Shown here: one piece after another, positions 1-8,659 of the stretch
Numbering within the stretch: the first letter of the stretch is position 1
Layout: each line of letters begins with the position of its first letter
Source of the DNA: UBA1422 sp041752735
Lineage (GTDB): Bacteria > Bacillota > Clostridia > Peptostreptococcales > Anaerovoracaceae
DNA length: 64,000 nucleotides
Direction: 5' to 3'
Assembly: GCA_041752735.1 (NCBI GenBank)
Contig: JBGSVW010000022.1
Coordinates: 1 to 64,000, forward strand
The notes under the pieces: model-generated
What the model was told of the DNA's origin: nothing
Seen by the model: only the letters and a program-made list of their open reading frames with translations
Databases searched by the model: none
Made by a program: the position numbers and the translations under genes

Positions 1-573
1 CTGAGCCATGCCACGATGCCAGACCGTACAAAAGCGATAGAATCGGGGGATCTTTCCTTACTTCTTAGTAAACTGCAGGAAGATGCTCATTTTCTTGAAC
101 AAAGTGGAGCTACTTGTATTGCAATTCCATGTAATACGTCACACGTTGTCATGGATGACGTTCAAAAGGTTATTACAATCCCCATCATCAATATGGTGCG
201 CGAGACGGCAAGGTTTTTATTAGATGAATGTGATTGCCAGAAGCAAAAGGTGGGTATTATGGCTACCGACGGTACTATTCAAGCCGAAATCTTCCAAAAT
301 GAAATGATTAAAAGCGGGTTGATCCCCATGATCCCCAGCAAAGAAAACCAAAAGAAACTGATGCATATCATCTATGATGGTGTGAAAGCCGGTTTGCCTG
401 TGGATCCCAACGATTTCGCAGAAGTGGAAAACCAGCTTCGGGCAGCAGGATGCAAAAAAATAGTATTGGCATGTACTGAGTTGTCCTGCTATGCAATAGA
501 AAATAAATTGACGGACATTTATGTGGATGCCATGGAAATTTTGGCAAGAAAGGCGATTTCAATATGCAAATGA
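1..573 (+). CDS. Aspartate/glutamate racemase family protein (5' partial)
   Basis: The reading frame is open from the first base (LSHATMPDRT...), so the N terminus lies outside the window; the ATG at position 16 is internal. About 190 residues are visible. The two cysteines expected of PLP-independent Asp/Glu racemases are present, in an IPCNTSH motif near the start and an LACTELS motif near the C terminus, so the protein should interconvert L- and D-aspartate or L- and D-glutamate by a two-base mechanism. It overlaps the downstream Mur-ligase-like gene by 10 bases, which suggests translational coupling and a role in supplying a D-amino acid for cell wall peptide synthesis. A separate glutamate racemase (MurI) sits at 7210, so aspartate is the likelier substrate here; that is inference. 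Confidence 0.85.
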   Translation: MSHATMPDRTKAIESGDLSLLLSKLQEDAHFLEQSGATCIAIPCNTSHVVMDDVQKVITIPIINMVRETARFLLDECDCQKQKVGIMATDGTIQAEIFQNEMIKSGLIPMIPSKENQKKLMHIIYDGVKAGLPVDPNDFAEVENQLRAAGCKKIVLACTELSCYAIENKLTDIYVDAMEILARKAISICK

Positions 574-2099
574 TGATACATCGGTTAGAGGAATACCTTG
601 AAGCATTGACCCAAGCAGAGCTGTTGGTTGAGCATCATGGTATGTCAGCGCATCTGGTTGATGATGTTGAGTTGGTCACCTATGATTCAAGAAAAGTCGG
701 ACCCGGAACCCTATACTTTTGTAAAGGCATTCATTTTGATGTGAAATACCTGCAAGAATCCCTTTCAAAAGGCGCCATTGCATATGTCAGCGAAAAATTG
801 GAACTGTCAGATCCCTTAGGACAAATCCCTTGCATTATTGTATCCGATATCCGTATAGCTATGGCCATTTCAGCGAATTTGTATTTTAACCAGGCATGGA
901 AAAACTTCACGCTGATTGGCATAACAGGATCCAAAGGAAAATCCACCACCGCTTTTTTTACCAGGGATGTTTTAGACGATTTTCTGATGGACCAGAAAAA
1001 TCCTCCATGTGCAATCTTATCCAGCATTGAGAACTTTGATGGCATCGTCAAAGAAGATGAATCATTGAATACAACAAAAGAATCATTTCCGCTTCACCAG
1101 CATTTTAAAAATACATCTGATAGCGGTACGAAATATATGGTTACCGAAGTATCCAGTCAAGGGTTGAAATATCATCGGACGCTTGGTGTACAATATGATG
1201 TTGGCGTTTTTATGAACATCGGCCGGGACCATATCAGTCCTGCCGAACACGTTGATTTGGAAGACTACATTTCATCAAAAGAGCTGCTGTTCAACCAGTG
1301 TAAAGTGGCTTGTATTCATATGGATACACCATATTCAGAGCGATTCCTCAAAGTCGCCAAGGAAAGTAAAACTGTTGAAAAAATAATCACCTTTGGTTTA
1401 GAGCCGGGATGCGATATTCAAGGATATGATATCCGAACCTCATTGGAGGGGATTACATTCCGAGCCACCGGGCCGGATTTTGACGAAGAATTTTCCATAG
1501 GATTAACCGGATTATTCAATGTAGCCAATGCATTGGCTACAATTGCTATCTGCCAACATCTTGAAATTCCAATGGAATTTATAAAATCCGGGTTGTATCG
1601 TAGCAGGGTCAGTGGTCGAATGGAATTGTTTTTCAATGATACCCACACAAAGATTGTGCTTATGGATTATGCACATACGTTTGACAGCATGACACAAATG
1701 CTACAATCCACAAAGACAGAGCACCCAGGCAAAAAAATTTACATTGTCTTTGGAAGTGCAGGCAATAAAGCGGAGAGTCGTCGTAAAGATTTGCCGGAAG
1801 CTGCAGCGCCCTATGTGGAAAAGATATTTATCACAATGGAAGACCCCGGGGAAGAGTCAGCTGAGGATATCTGTAATGAAATCGCAAGGTATGCCCAAGA
1901 GGCTGGTGCGAATTATGAAGTCATTACTGATCGGGTGTTGGCCATTGAACAAGCCATCTATGAAGCAGACGAAAACACCATTGTAGTCATAACAGGCAAA
2001 GGCTGGGAAACCAGACATCGGATAGGCAATGAATATATTAAAACCATTTCTGATGGTGAAGTTATCGTCGAAACATTAAAGAAGTATAAAACAATATGA
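564..2099 (+). CDS. MurE-like UDP-N-acetylmuramyl-peptide synthetase
   Basis: A 511-residue cytoplasmic Mur ligase: N-terminal uridine-binding region (YDSRKV near residue 50), central ATPase domain with P-loop TGSKGKSTT at about 121-129, and C-terminal domain with DYAHTFDSM and ITGKGWE. These match the layout of MurE, which adds the third amino acid to UDP-MurNAc-L-Ala-D-Glu. The signatures are non-canonical, however: ordinary MurE has TGTNGKTT, DYAHTPD and a DNPR (diaminopimelate) or DNPA/DDPA (lysine) specificity motif, whereas this protein reads MEDPGEES at that point. It is coupled to the upstream racemase by a 10-base overlap. It may be a paralogue that adds a different residue or acts in a side pathway; substrate cannot be read from the sequence. 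Start ATG at 564 keeps the full N domain. Confidence 0.8.
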   Translation: MQMMIHRLEEYLEALTQAELLVEHHGMSAHLVDDVELVTYDSRKVGPGTLYFCKGIHFDVKYLQESLSKGAIAYVSEKLELSDPLGQIPCIIVSDIRIAMAISANLYFNQAWKNFTLIGITGSKGKSTTAFFTRDVLDDFLMDQKNPPCAILSSIENFDGIVKEDESLNTTKESFPLHQHFKNTSDSGTKYMVTEVSSQGLKYHRTLGVQYDVGVFMNIGRDHISPAEHVDLEDYISSKELLFNQCKVACIHMDTPYSERFLKVAKESKTVEKIITFGLEPGCDIQGYDIRTSLEGITFRATGPDFDEEFSIGLTGLFNVANALATIAICQHLEIPMEFIKSGLYRSRVSGRMELFFNDTHTKIVLMDYAHTFDSMTQMLQSTKTEHPGKKIYIVFGSAGNKAESRRKDLPEAAAPYVEKIFITMEDPGEESAEDICNEIARYAQEAGANYEVITDRVLAIEQAIYEADENTIVVITGKGWETRHRIGNEYIKTISDGEVIVETLKKYKTI

Positions 2100-2148
2100 T
2101 TATAATTTCATATTTGTGATATAAATATAAAAAATAATGGAGGACAAA

Positions 2149-3549
2149 ATGACCAAAAAATTAAAAATTACCGAAACAGTCCTGCGAGATGGCCATCAAT
2201 CCCTCATCGCTACCAGAATGACAACCGCTGAGATGTTGCCAATCCTGGAAGATATGGATCAAGTTGGATACCATGCCATCGAAATGTGGGGCGGGGCAAC
2301 CTATGATGCCTGTATCCGATTCCTGGAAGAAGATCCATGGGATCGTCTTAGAGCTATTCGAAAGTTAGTGAAGAAGACGAACCTTCAGATGCTGCTTCGA
2401 GGACAAAACCTACTTGGGTATAAGCACTATGCTGATGACGTAGTGGATGAATTTGTAAACAAGGCCGTTTCCAACGGAATTGACATTATTCGTATATTTG
2501 ACGCATTGAATGATACCAGAAACCTGGAATCAGCCATCAAAGCCACAAAAAAATATGGCGCTCATGCACAAGGTTGTGTTTCGTATACCATCAGCCCGGT
2601 CCATACCAATGATATGTTTGTCCAATTGGGCAAAGAAATCGAACAAATGGGTGCGGATTCATTCTGTATTAAAGACATGGCAGGTCTGTTGGATCCTTAT
2701 GGCACCTACGAAATGGTCAAAGAGCTAAAATCCAAGCTATCTATTCCGGTGGAACTGCATACCCATGCCACCAGCGGACTTGGAAGCATGACTTATATGA
2801 AAGCGGCTGAAGCCGGAGTTGATATTATTGACACCGCCATCTCTCCGTTTGCTGAAGGAACATCACAACCACCAACAGAGCCACTGGTTGCCGCATTCAA
2901 AGGCACTGAATGGGATACGGGTCTGGATCTTGCAAAATTGGACAAGATTACGGAACATTTCCGTCCGATTCGCGAAAAATATATTGCCAGTGGGCTGCTT
3001 GATCCTAAGCTGATGGGTGTTGATATCAATACGCTGCTCTACCAGGTACCTGGCGGCATGCTGTCCAATCTGGTCTCACAGCTGAAAGAATCCAATGCTA
3101 TGGACAAATTCGAGGAAGTCTTAAGAGAAGTGCCACGGGTTCGTGAAGACTTCGGATATCCTCCTCTTGTTACCCCATCCAGCCAGATTGTCGGAACCCA
3201 GGCGGTTCTCAATGTGGTTATGGGAGAACGATACAAGATGGTTCCAAATGAAGCCAGGCAATTGGTGAAGGGCATGTACGGCAAGACCACTGTACCCATC
3301 AAAGATGAAATTGTCAAAAAAATTCTAGGCGATGAAAAGCAGATTACCTGCCGTCCTGCAGACTTATTGCCGCCGGAATTGGCACAGGCAAGAAAAGACG
3401 CTGCTGAATATATGCAGCAAGAAGAGGATGTACTGACTCAGGCATTTTTCCCTAAGCCCGCACAGACATTCTTCAAAAGAAGAGTTGAAATCCAAGAAAA
3501 ATTAGACCTGAATCTGCTCAATAAAGAAGACTCGGTCTATCCGGTTTAA
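2149..3549 (+). CDS. Oxaloacetate decarboxylase alpha / pyruvate carboxylase subunit B-type carboxyltransferase
   Basis: A 466-residue biotin-dependent carboxyltransferase. The ATG at 2149 is preferred over 2137 because GGAGGA at 2139-2144 makes a good Shine-Dalgarno site only for the later codon. Seen: TIM-barrel signature LRDGHQS at residues 12-18, catalytic or carbamylated lysine in CIKDMAG (K175), and metal ligands in HTHAT (H204, H206), followed by the PYC/OADA C-terminal domain (from about 290) that ends near residue 466. There is no biotinyl domain (no AMKM motif), so a separate biotin carrier protein is required; none lies nearby. It transfers CO2 between biotin and oxaloacetate/pyruvate, either in pyruvate carboxylation or in a Na+-pumping decarboxylase. 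The missing partners prevent a choice. Confidence 0.88.
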   Translation: MTKKLKITETVLRDGHQSLIATRMTTAEMLPILEDMDQVGYHAIEMWGGATYDACIRFLEEDPWDRLRAIRKLVKKTNLQMLLRGQNLLGYKHYADDVVDEFVNKAVSNGIDIIRIFDALNDTRNLESAIKATKKYGAHAQGCVSYTISPVHTNDMFVQLGKEIEQMGADSFCIKDMAGLLDPYGTYEMVKELKSKLSIPVELHTHATSGLGSMTYMKAAEAGVDIIDTAISPFAEGTSQPPTEPLVAAFKGTEWDTGLDLAKLDKITEHFRPIREKYIASGLLDPKLMGVDINTLLYQVPGGMLSNLVSQLKESNAMDKFEEVLREVPRVREDFGYPPLVTPSSQIVGTQAVLNVVMGERYKMVPNEARQLVKGMYGKTTVPIKDEIVKKILGDEKQITCRPADLLPPELAQARKDAAEYMQQEEDVLTQAFFPKPAQTFFKRRVEIQEKLDLNLLNKEDSVYPV

Positions 3550-3591
3550 TCCATATTAATTTATCGTAATTTAAATGAATTATAAGATGAA

Positions 3592-4488
3592 TTATAGATT
3601 AGACAATAACTTGGCCATATCCTCAGGCAACGGGGCATTCAGATTGAGTGGCAACCCGGTGACAGGATGAAGAAACGACAGGCTTTCCGCATGGAGGGCC
3701 TGTCTTTTTATGAGATTGTCCTCGGCACAACCATAGAGTGTATCCCCGATAATCGGAAATCCAAGATGAGACAAATGCACCCGAATTTGATGAGTGCGTC
3801 CGGTTTCCAAAATAAGCTCCATCAAGGTATATCCGGAATCAAACCGCCGCAAAACTCTGAAGTGGGTAACAGAAGGCTGCCCACCCTCCACGACTCCTCG
3901 ATGAACCTGATCCGGATCAGGTCGACCCAAGGGTTCATCAATGGTTCCGTTATCTTCCGGAAAAAGACCTTTTACTATGGCCAGATATTTCTTTTCTACA
4001 AGACCGGCTTTCATTTGTTTCACAAAGCCATCCTGGGCATGGGAATTCTTGCCCAATGCAAGCAGGCCGGACGTATCTCTATCCAGACGGTTGATAAAAC
4101 GAATTTTAAAAGATTGATTCGTATCCAACATATATTGGGTGATTCCATTGGCAATGGTATGGTCCGGATGACCATTGGTGGGATGGACTACAATACCGGG
4201 CTGTTTATTAATTATGAGCAAATCAGCATCTTCATATATGGGCTGAATGGGAATGGATTCAGGTGGGAAATAACTGATTTCATCGGGAATTGAGATGGAA
4301 AGAACATCACCGGCTTTTGCCACCATCCAGGGATTCACCGGCGCGCCGTTTAACGTGACGCCATGGTGCTTTTTGATTTTGGTTCGCAACCTGGATGAAA
4401 AGTTGAACTTATATCGAAGGAGCTCCTTGACTTGGAGCTCCTTATTTTCATCATCGCTGGTTACGGTATAGGTATATTTGTCTTTCAT
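3592..4488 (-). CDS. RluA-family RNA pseudouridine synthase
   Basis: 298 residues, with an N-terminal S4-like RNA-binding segment (about 20-70; FSSRLRTKIKKHHGVTLNG) and a catalytic domain carrying NRLDRDTSG at 133-141. The aspartate of RLD (D136) is the family nucleophile; the usual histidine before RLD is replaced by asparagine, which is tolerated in some members. Later motifs GRTHQIRVHLSHLGFPIIGD are typical. It isomerises uridine in rRNA or tRNA; which site is modified cannot be told from sequence (RluD-, YtzG- and YhcT-type proteins look alike). It is the third gene of a minus-strand run pepF-nadK-this gene, 32 bases after nadK. Confidence 0.9.
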   Translation of the reverse strand: MKDKYTYTVTSDDENKELQVKELLRYKFNFSSRLRTKIKKHHGVTLNGAPVNPWMVAKAGDVLSISIPDEISYFPPESIPIQPIYEDADLLIINKQPGIVVHPTNGHPDHTIANGITQYMLDTNQSFKIRFINRLDRDTSGLLALGKNSHAQDGFVKQMKAGLVEKKYLAIVKGLFPEDNGTIDEPLGRPDPDQVHRGVVEGGQPSVTHFRVLRRFDSGYTLMELILETGRTHQIRVHLSHLGFPIIGDTLYGCAEDNLIKRQALHAESLSFLHPVTGLPLNLNAPLPEDMAKLLSNL

Positions 4489-4520
4489 GATTATTACAGT
4501 GCTCTTTCACAAAGTATGTA

Positions 4521-5324
4521 CTATAAAAACTTGGTTTTGACCTTATTCCAGAAATCATAAGTTTCAAAGCGCAGCAGATTCACAGAAGTCTCCGAAAACT
4601 CGATTTTGATCAAATCTACATTTTCGTAGTGGGTGATGATTCCATCTGTAATGATACAGGTGCTGTCATCCTTGGTGTACTCCGGAACGATTTCCAGGGA
4701 CATATCACAGGGTAGCAGGATGCTCGAGGTGAAGGAACGGTATGCGGTGGTGTTCATGGGCGCTATGGGTGTTACCTGGAGCAACTTCAGCCTGGGATCT
4801 ACGATGGAACCACCTAGGGAGTAGTTGTATGCAGTACTGCCCGCTGGCGTAGCCACCAAAACCCCGTCGCCTGAAAAGCGTTCGATAAAACTTCCACCGA
4901 TGGAAATATTAAGATGCGCAGAAAATGCATTGCTTCCTTTGACCACGATTTCATTGAGGCCGCGGTGCAAATGAACCTGTCCGCCTTCATGAACATGGGC
5001 TTTGACTGTTGCCAACGGTTGAAGTCTATATTTGCCTTCTTTGTAGTTAAAGATGAATTCATCCAGTTGATTGGGATGAATTTCCTGAAAAAACCCTAAA
5101 TGACCAGTGTTGATTCCAATGATGGGCACCTTTGGAAAGCCATATTTGTGTATGCTCTCCAGGGTGGTTCCATCCCCACCGATGCAAACAAGCAACTCGG
5201 AATCCGGTGAAAACTCCTTGGGTACAAAAAATCCGCTGGCTTCCAGCTTATTTTTCAGCAAAGATCGGGTTTCTCTGGACACCTGGGTGCCGTTTGTATA
5301 AATGCTTATAATTCGTTTTTCCAT
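4521..5324 (-). CDS. nadK: NAD kinase
   Basis: 267 residues, the usual length. It phosphorylates NAD to NADP in the cytosol using ATP or polyphosphate. Diagnostic motifs are GGDGTT at residues 49-54 (phosphate binding and catalysis), NTGHLGFF at about 72-79, the conserved core FSGDGVLVATPAGSTAYNYSLGG around 150, and PIAPMNT. It starts 9 bases after the end of pepF on the same strand, with GGTGAT before ATG as a modest ribosome binding site, so it is probably cotranscribed and coupled. Nothing unusual in sequence. Confidence 0.95.
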   Translation of the reverse strand: MEKRIISIYTNGTQVSRETRSLLKNKLEASGFFVPKEFSPDSELLVCIGGDGTTLESIHKYGFPKVPIIGINTGHLGFFQEIHPNQLDEFIFNYKEGKYRLQPLATVKAHVHEGGQVHLHRGLNEIVVKGSNAFSAHLNISIGGSFIERFSGDGVLVATPAGSTAYNYSLGGSIVDPRLKLLQVTPIAPMNTTAYRSFTSSILLPCDMSLEIVPEYTKDDSTCIITDGIITHYENVDLIKIEFSETSVNLLRFETYDFWNKVKTKFL

Positions 5325-5333
5325 ATCACCATC

Positions 5334-7130
5334 TTACACTAGTCTTTCGAATTCATCAACCAGGTTTTTAAACACTTCCATGGCGCTTTCCACCGGTTTT
5401 GTACTGCTCATATCCACACCTGCAATTTTTAAAAGCTCAATAGGATCGTCGCTTTCTCCGGTTTTAAGGAATGCCAAGTATCGGTCTTTTGCCGGAGCAC
5501 CTTCTTTGAGGATAGCATCTGACAACGCTGCGGCAGCGGCATAGCCGTTTGCATATTTAGAGACATAAAATGCACGATAAAAGTGGGGGATACGAGCCCA
5601 TTCGTATTGAATCAAATCATCTTCCGCCAATGCCGGTCCAAAATACTTTTTGTTGAGTGCATTGTATTCCTGAGACAACCATTGAGCCGTTAATGAACCG
5701 CCTTCTTCCACAGTCTTATGGGTGAGTGCTTCAAACTCGGCAAACATGGTTTGTCGGAATAGGGTGGTGCGGAAACTTTCAATATGCATGTTCAACAGAT
5801 ATTTTCGCATGACTGGATCCGTCTCTTTTTGGAGTAGGTCCTTCATCAGCAGATTTTCATTCACCGTAGAGGCCACCTCCGCTGTAAAAATAGAATGGCT
5901 ACCATATACAAAGGGCTGAACAGCACGGGTGAAGTATGAATGCATGGAATGACCCATTTCATGCACCAAAGTAAAAACATCCTTCAAAGTGTCTGTGTAG
6001 TTTAGTAGGATGTATGGCTTGCTGTCGTAGCTACCAAAGCTATAGGCCCCGCTGGTTTTTCCTAGATTTTCGTAAACGTCAATCCATCCTTGGGAGATTC
6101 CTTGACGGATTCCCTCCAAGTAAGACTCCCCAAGAGGCGCAAGACTTTCAAGCATGATATTGACTGCTTCCTGAAAGGGGATATCCCGCTTGGGTAAATT
6201 GACCAAAGGAACATACACATCATGCATTTGCAGCTTATCAACACCTAGTATCTTTTTTCGCAGAGACATATATTTGTGCAATGCCGGCAGGTTTTCATTG
6301 ACTGCAGAAACCAAATTGTCATACACCGATTCTGGAATATTATCCCCGGATAGGGCGGCAGCCCGCGACGAGGAGTATTTACGAATTCTTGCAGAAACTA
6401 CATCGGTTTTTGTGTTGAAACTGTAGGTGGTCGCCAGGGTGTTGATTAATGCCTCGTAAGATTGATACATTTTGTCGAAGGCACCCTTACGGACAGACCG
6501 GTCATGGCTTTCCATGAAAGTGATATAGTTTCCGTGGGTCAACTCAACTGTTTGACCATTCTCGCCGGTGATGGTTCCGAATTTCAGATCTGCATTATTT
6601 AACATGGTGAATATATCCGAAGTGGCCCCAGTGATTTCGCTCATCTGAGCCAACAGATTTTCTTCGGATTTTGTCAGAACATGGGCTTTTTCACGGAAGA
6701 GACTCTCCATGGCATGCTTGTAAATCCCCAGTCCTTCATTTTCTTTAAGAAAACCTTGAATGGTTGTTTCAGGGGTTTCCAATAATTCCGGTGTGAAAAA
6801 AGACATGGCTGCGCTGACTTTTGCCAGGTCGGTATTAATTCGGTCAGTCATTGCCTGGTATTTCTCTGAAGTGTTATCCTCATCACGTCGCATTCTGGCG
6901 TAAACAAATGCCTTCTCCAAAGTCTGCCAGATTTCATCGCGAAGTTTGAGTACTTCCAGCAACCTTTGGCTGTCGTTGGTCAACGTCCCGGCGTAACCGG
7001 CAAAGATTTTAGATTTGGCAAGGCCATCATTAATATCGGCATCCCATTTGGTTTCATCTGGATACATGGCTTCAATATCCCATTTATCTGTTTGGTTAAT
7101 TTGAGATCTTGTCTTGAGTTTTTTATCCAT
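5334..7130 (-). CDS. pepF: Oligoendopeptidase F (M3B metallopeptidase)
   Basis: 598 residues, full length for PepF. Zinc motif HEMGH at 390-394 with the third ligand in TAEVAST (E418), as in family M3. The N-terminal helical region (about 1-200) and the catalytic domain follow the PepF layout. There is no signal peptide, so it acts in the cytoplasm on peptides of roughly 7-17 residues. It is the first gene of a minus-strand operon with nadK and a pseudouridine synthase, and it is divergent from murI; an AGGACTCC-type region just upstream of ATG contains the ribosome binding site (GGAG). The short intergenic region with murI (7131-7209) must hold both promoters. Confidence 0.95.
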   Translation of the reverse strand: MDKKLKTRSQINQTDKWDIEAMYPDETKWDADINDGLAKSKIFAGYAGTLTNDSQRLLEVLKLRDEIWQTLEKAFVYARMRRDEDNTSEKYQAMTDRINTDLAKVSAAMSFFTPELLETPETTIQGFLKENEGLGIYKHAMESLFREKAHVLTKSEENLLAQMSEITGATSDIFTMLNNADLKFGTITGENGQTVELTHGNYITFMESHDRSVRKGAFDKMYQSYEALINTLATTYSFNTKTDVVSARIRKYSSSRAAALSGDNIPESVYDNLVSAVNENLPALHKYMSLRKKILGVDKLQMHDVYVPLVNLPKRDIPFQEAVNIMLESLAPLGESYLEGIRQGISQGWIDVYENLGKTSGAYSFGSYDSKPYILLNYTDTLKDVFTLVHEMGHSMHSYFTRAVQPFVYGSHSIFTAEVASTVNENLLMKDLLQKETDPVMRKYLLNMHIESFRTTLFRQTMFAEFEALTHKTVEEGGSLTAQWLSQEYNALNKKYFGPALAEDDLIQYEWARIPHFYRAFYVSKYANGYAAAAALSDAILKEGAPAKDRYLAFLKTGESDDPIELLKIAGVDMSSTKPVESAMEVFKNLVDEFERLV

Positions 7131-7153
7131 TGGAGTCCTCCGTATTGTTTACA

Positions 7154-7183
7154 TTGACATGTAGTTGTTGTAAAATGTATTAT
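7154..7183 (+). promoter_or_regulatory. Probable sigma-A promoter for murI
   Basis: TTGACA at 7154-7159, 18-base spacer, TATTAT at 7178-7183; 27 bases upstream of the murI ATG. It lies in the divergent pepF/murI intergenic region. Consensus match only. Confidence 0.6.
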
Positions 7184-7209
7184 ACCTCAAATGGAAAGGA
7201 TATGAAACT

Positions 7210-8025
7210 ATGGACAACAGACCCATCGGCTTTTTTGATTCCGGTCTTGGCGGATTGACTTGTATTTCACCTCTCATGAAGAAACTCCCCGAAGAACGGA
7301 TCATTTACTTTGGTGATACTGCAAGGACGCCATATGGGTCAAAGGCCGTTTCAACAATAAAGACTTTCAGCACGCAAATTGCCGACTTTTTGGTGCATCA
7401 CGATGTTAAGATGATAGTCATTGCTTGCAATACGGTGAGCGCCACCAGCTTGACGCACCTTCGGAACCGATATCCAAATATACCAATTCTGGGCATCATT
7501 CAACCGGCTGCTGAAGCAGTAGCGGACAAATGCTCTGCGACAGACCGGATTGGGGTCATTGGAACGAAAGTGACCATCGCCAGTCATACCTACAAGGATT
7601 TGATCGGCTCATTGAACAGCCATTTAAACATATTTGAAACGCCGTGTCCTGCCTTCGTTCCATTAATCGAAGAGGGCATTATCGAAAATGACATTATGGA
7701 TTTGACAATCCATCATTATATGGATGATTTCATATTAGAAAACCGAATTAACACCATGGTTCTTGGGTGCACCCATTACCCGTTAATCCGTGCCAACCTG
7801 GAGAGAATCTATCCGGATTTGACAATCATTAACCCTTCAGAAGAAATCGTAGATAGCATCCACGACATCTTAAAAGAGAAGGATATGCTGGCGATGAACT
7901 CACCTGTAGAAAACATTTTTTATGCCAGTGACTTGTCCGAGAATTTTGTACGCATGATTGACCGAATATTTAAGAACTCCGATACTAAAGTGGAGTTCAA
8001 GAGTTTTGACATTGAAGAAGTATAG
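7210..8025 (+). CDS. murI: Glutamate racemase
   Basis: 271 residues, normal length. It makes D-glutamate for peptidoglycan without a cofactor. Both catalytic cysteines are visible, in VIACNT (C73) and LGCTHYPL (C187), with the FFDSGLGGL phosphate-loop-like motif at 8-16 and YFGDTARTPYG at about 33-43. These features separate it from the racemase at the start of the window, which has other flanking motifs and sits beside a Mur ligase. GGAAAGGAT precedes the ATG. The acidic unknown gene at 8044 follows at 18 bases and is probably cotranscribed. Confidence 0.95.
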   Translation: MDNRPIGFFDSGLGGLTCISPLMKKLPEERIIYFGDTARTPYGSKAVSTIKTFSTQIADFLVHHDVKMIVIACNTVSATSLTHLRNRYPNIPILGIIQPAAEAVADKCSATDRIGVIGTKVTIASHTYKDLIGSLNSHLNIFETPCPAFVPLIEEGIIENDIMDLTIHHYMDDFILENRINTMVLGCTHYPLIRANLERIYPDLTIINPSEEIVDSIHDILKEKDMLAMNSPVENIFYASDLSENFVRMIDRIFKNSDTKVEFKSFDIEEV

Positions 8026-8043
8026 CAGAAAAGGAGGTACCCC

Positions 8044-8640
8044 ATGGATTTGAATGAATTGATGGAAATGCTCGAAATCGATGAACCCAGCGAGTTTGAG
8101 TACTTCGAAAATTTAGCAGACTTAATAGAATCGGATGAAACCATTCCCGAAGAAACCTTGTTCCAGTTGTTTTCTCAGACTTATCACAAAACCGTTGCGG
8201 AATTGATTCATAATTATTTTGATGACATGTTGGAAGCAATGCCGGAATCGTCAACTGAAATGTTTACACTCTTAGAGAATATTAAGCGTTCTCTCATTGG
8301 GTTGCTCCAAACTTCAGAAGAAGAAAGCTTACTTAGACATTTTGTGGAAGAGCTTTTCCGATTTAAAACCTGGTTTTGCTTTGAGTCAGAAGTGGGATGC
8401 AAAAGCCTTTCCGGTGGAGAAGAAAAGTCTTTGCCACTTCGAGATGCATTGATTTTATCAAGACTCGAAAAAATGGAAGAAGATGAATTTCAGTATGATT
8501 TTGAGGATTGCCTAAAATACGAAATTGACGAATATATCATGAGTTTCGCTGACCTCGCCATTGAAGAAGAGGAAGAGGATGAAGAAAAAACAGATCTGAT
8601 GGACAGTGGCTATGTGTATGACGATGAAATGAGGGACTAA
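8044..8640 (+). CDS. Acidic protein of unknown function
   Basis: 198 residues with a strong AAAGGAGGT ribosome binding site nine bases before ATG. I do not recognise a family. It is very acidic throughout (for example ELMEMLEIDEPSEFEYFENLADLIESDE at the start), predicted helical, with no signal peptide or membrane segment, and ends in an almost purely acidic tail (IEEEEEDEEKTD). The middle contains a short basic/aromatic patch (RFKTWFCFESEVGCKS). It lies 18 bases after murI and 19 bases before a RarD-like transporter, so it is likely in the same transcript. It could be a cytosolic regulatory or adaptor protein; nothing in the sequence gives a function. Confidence 0.75.
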   Translation: MDLNELMEMLEIDEPSEFEYFENLADLIESDETIPEETLFQLFSQTYHKTVAELIHNYFDDMLEAMPESSTEMFTLLENIKRSLIGLLQTSEEESLLRHFVEELFRFKTWFCFESEVGCKSLSGGEEKSLPLRDALILSRLEKMEEDEFQYDFEDCLKYEIDEYIMSFADLAIEEEEEDEEKTDLMDSGYVYDDEMRD

Positions 8641-8659
8641 GAAAGGAAGCAACAATCTT

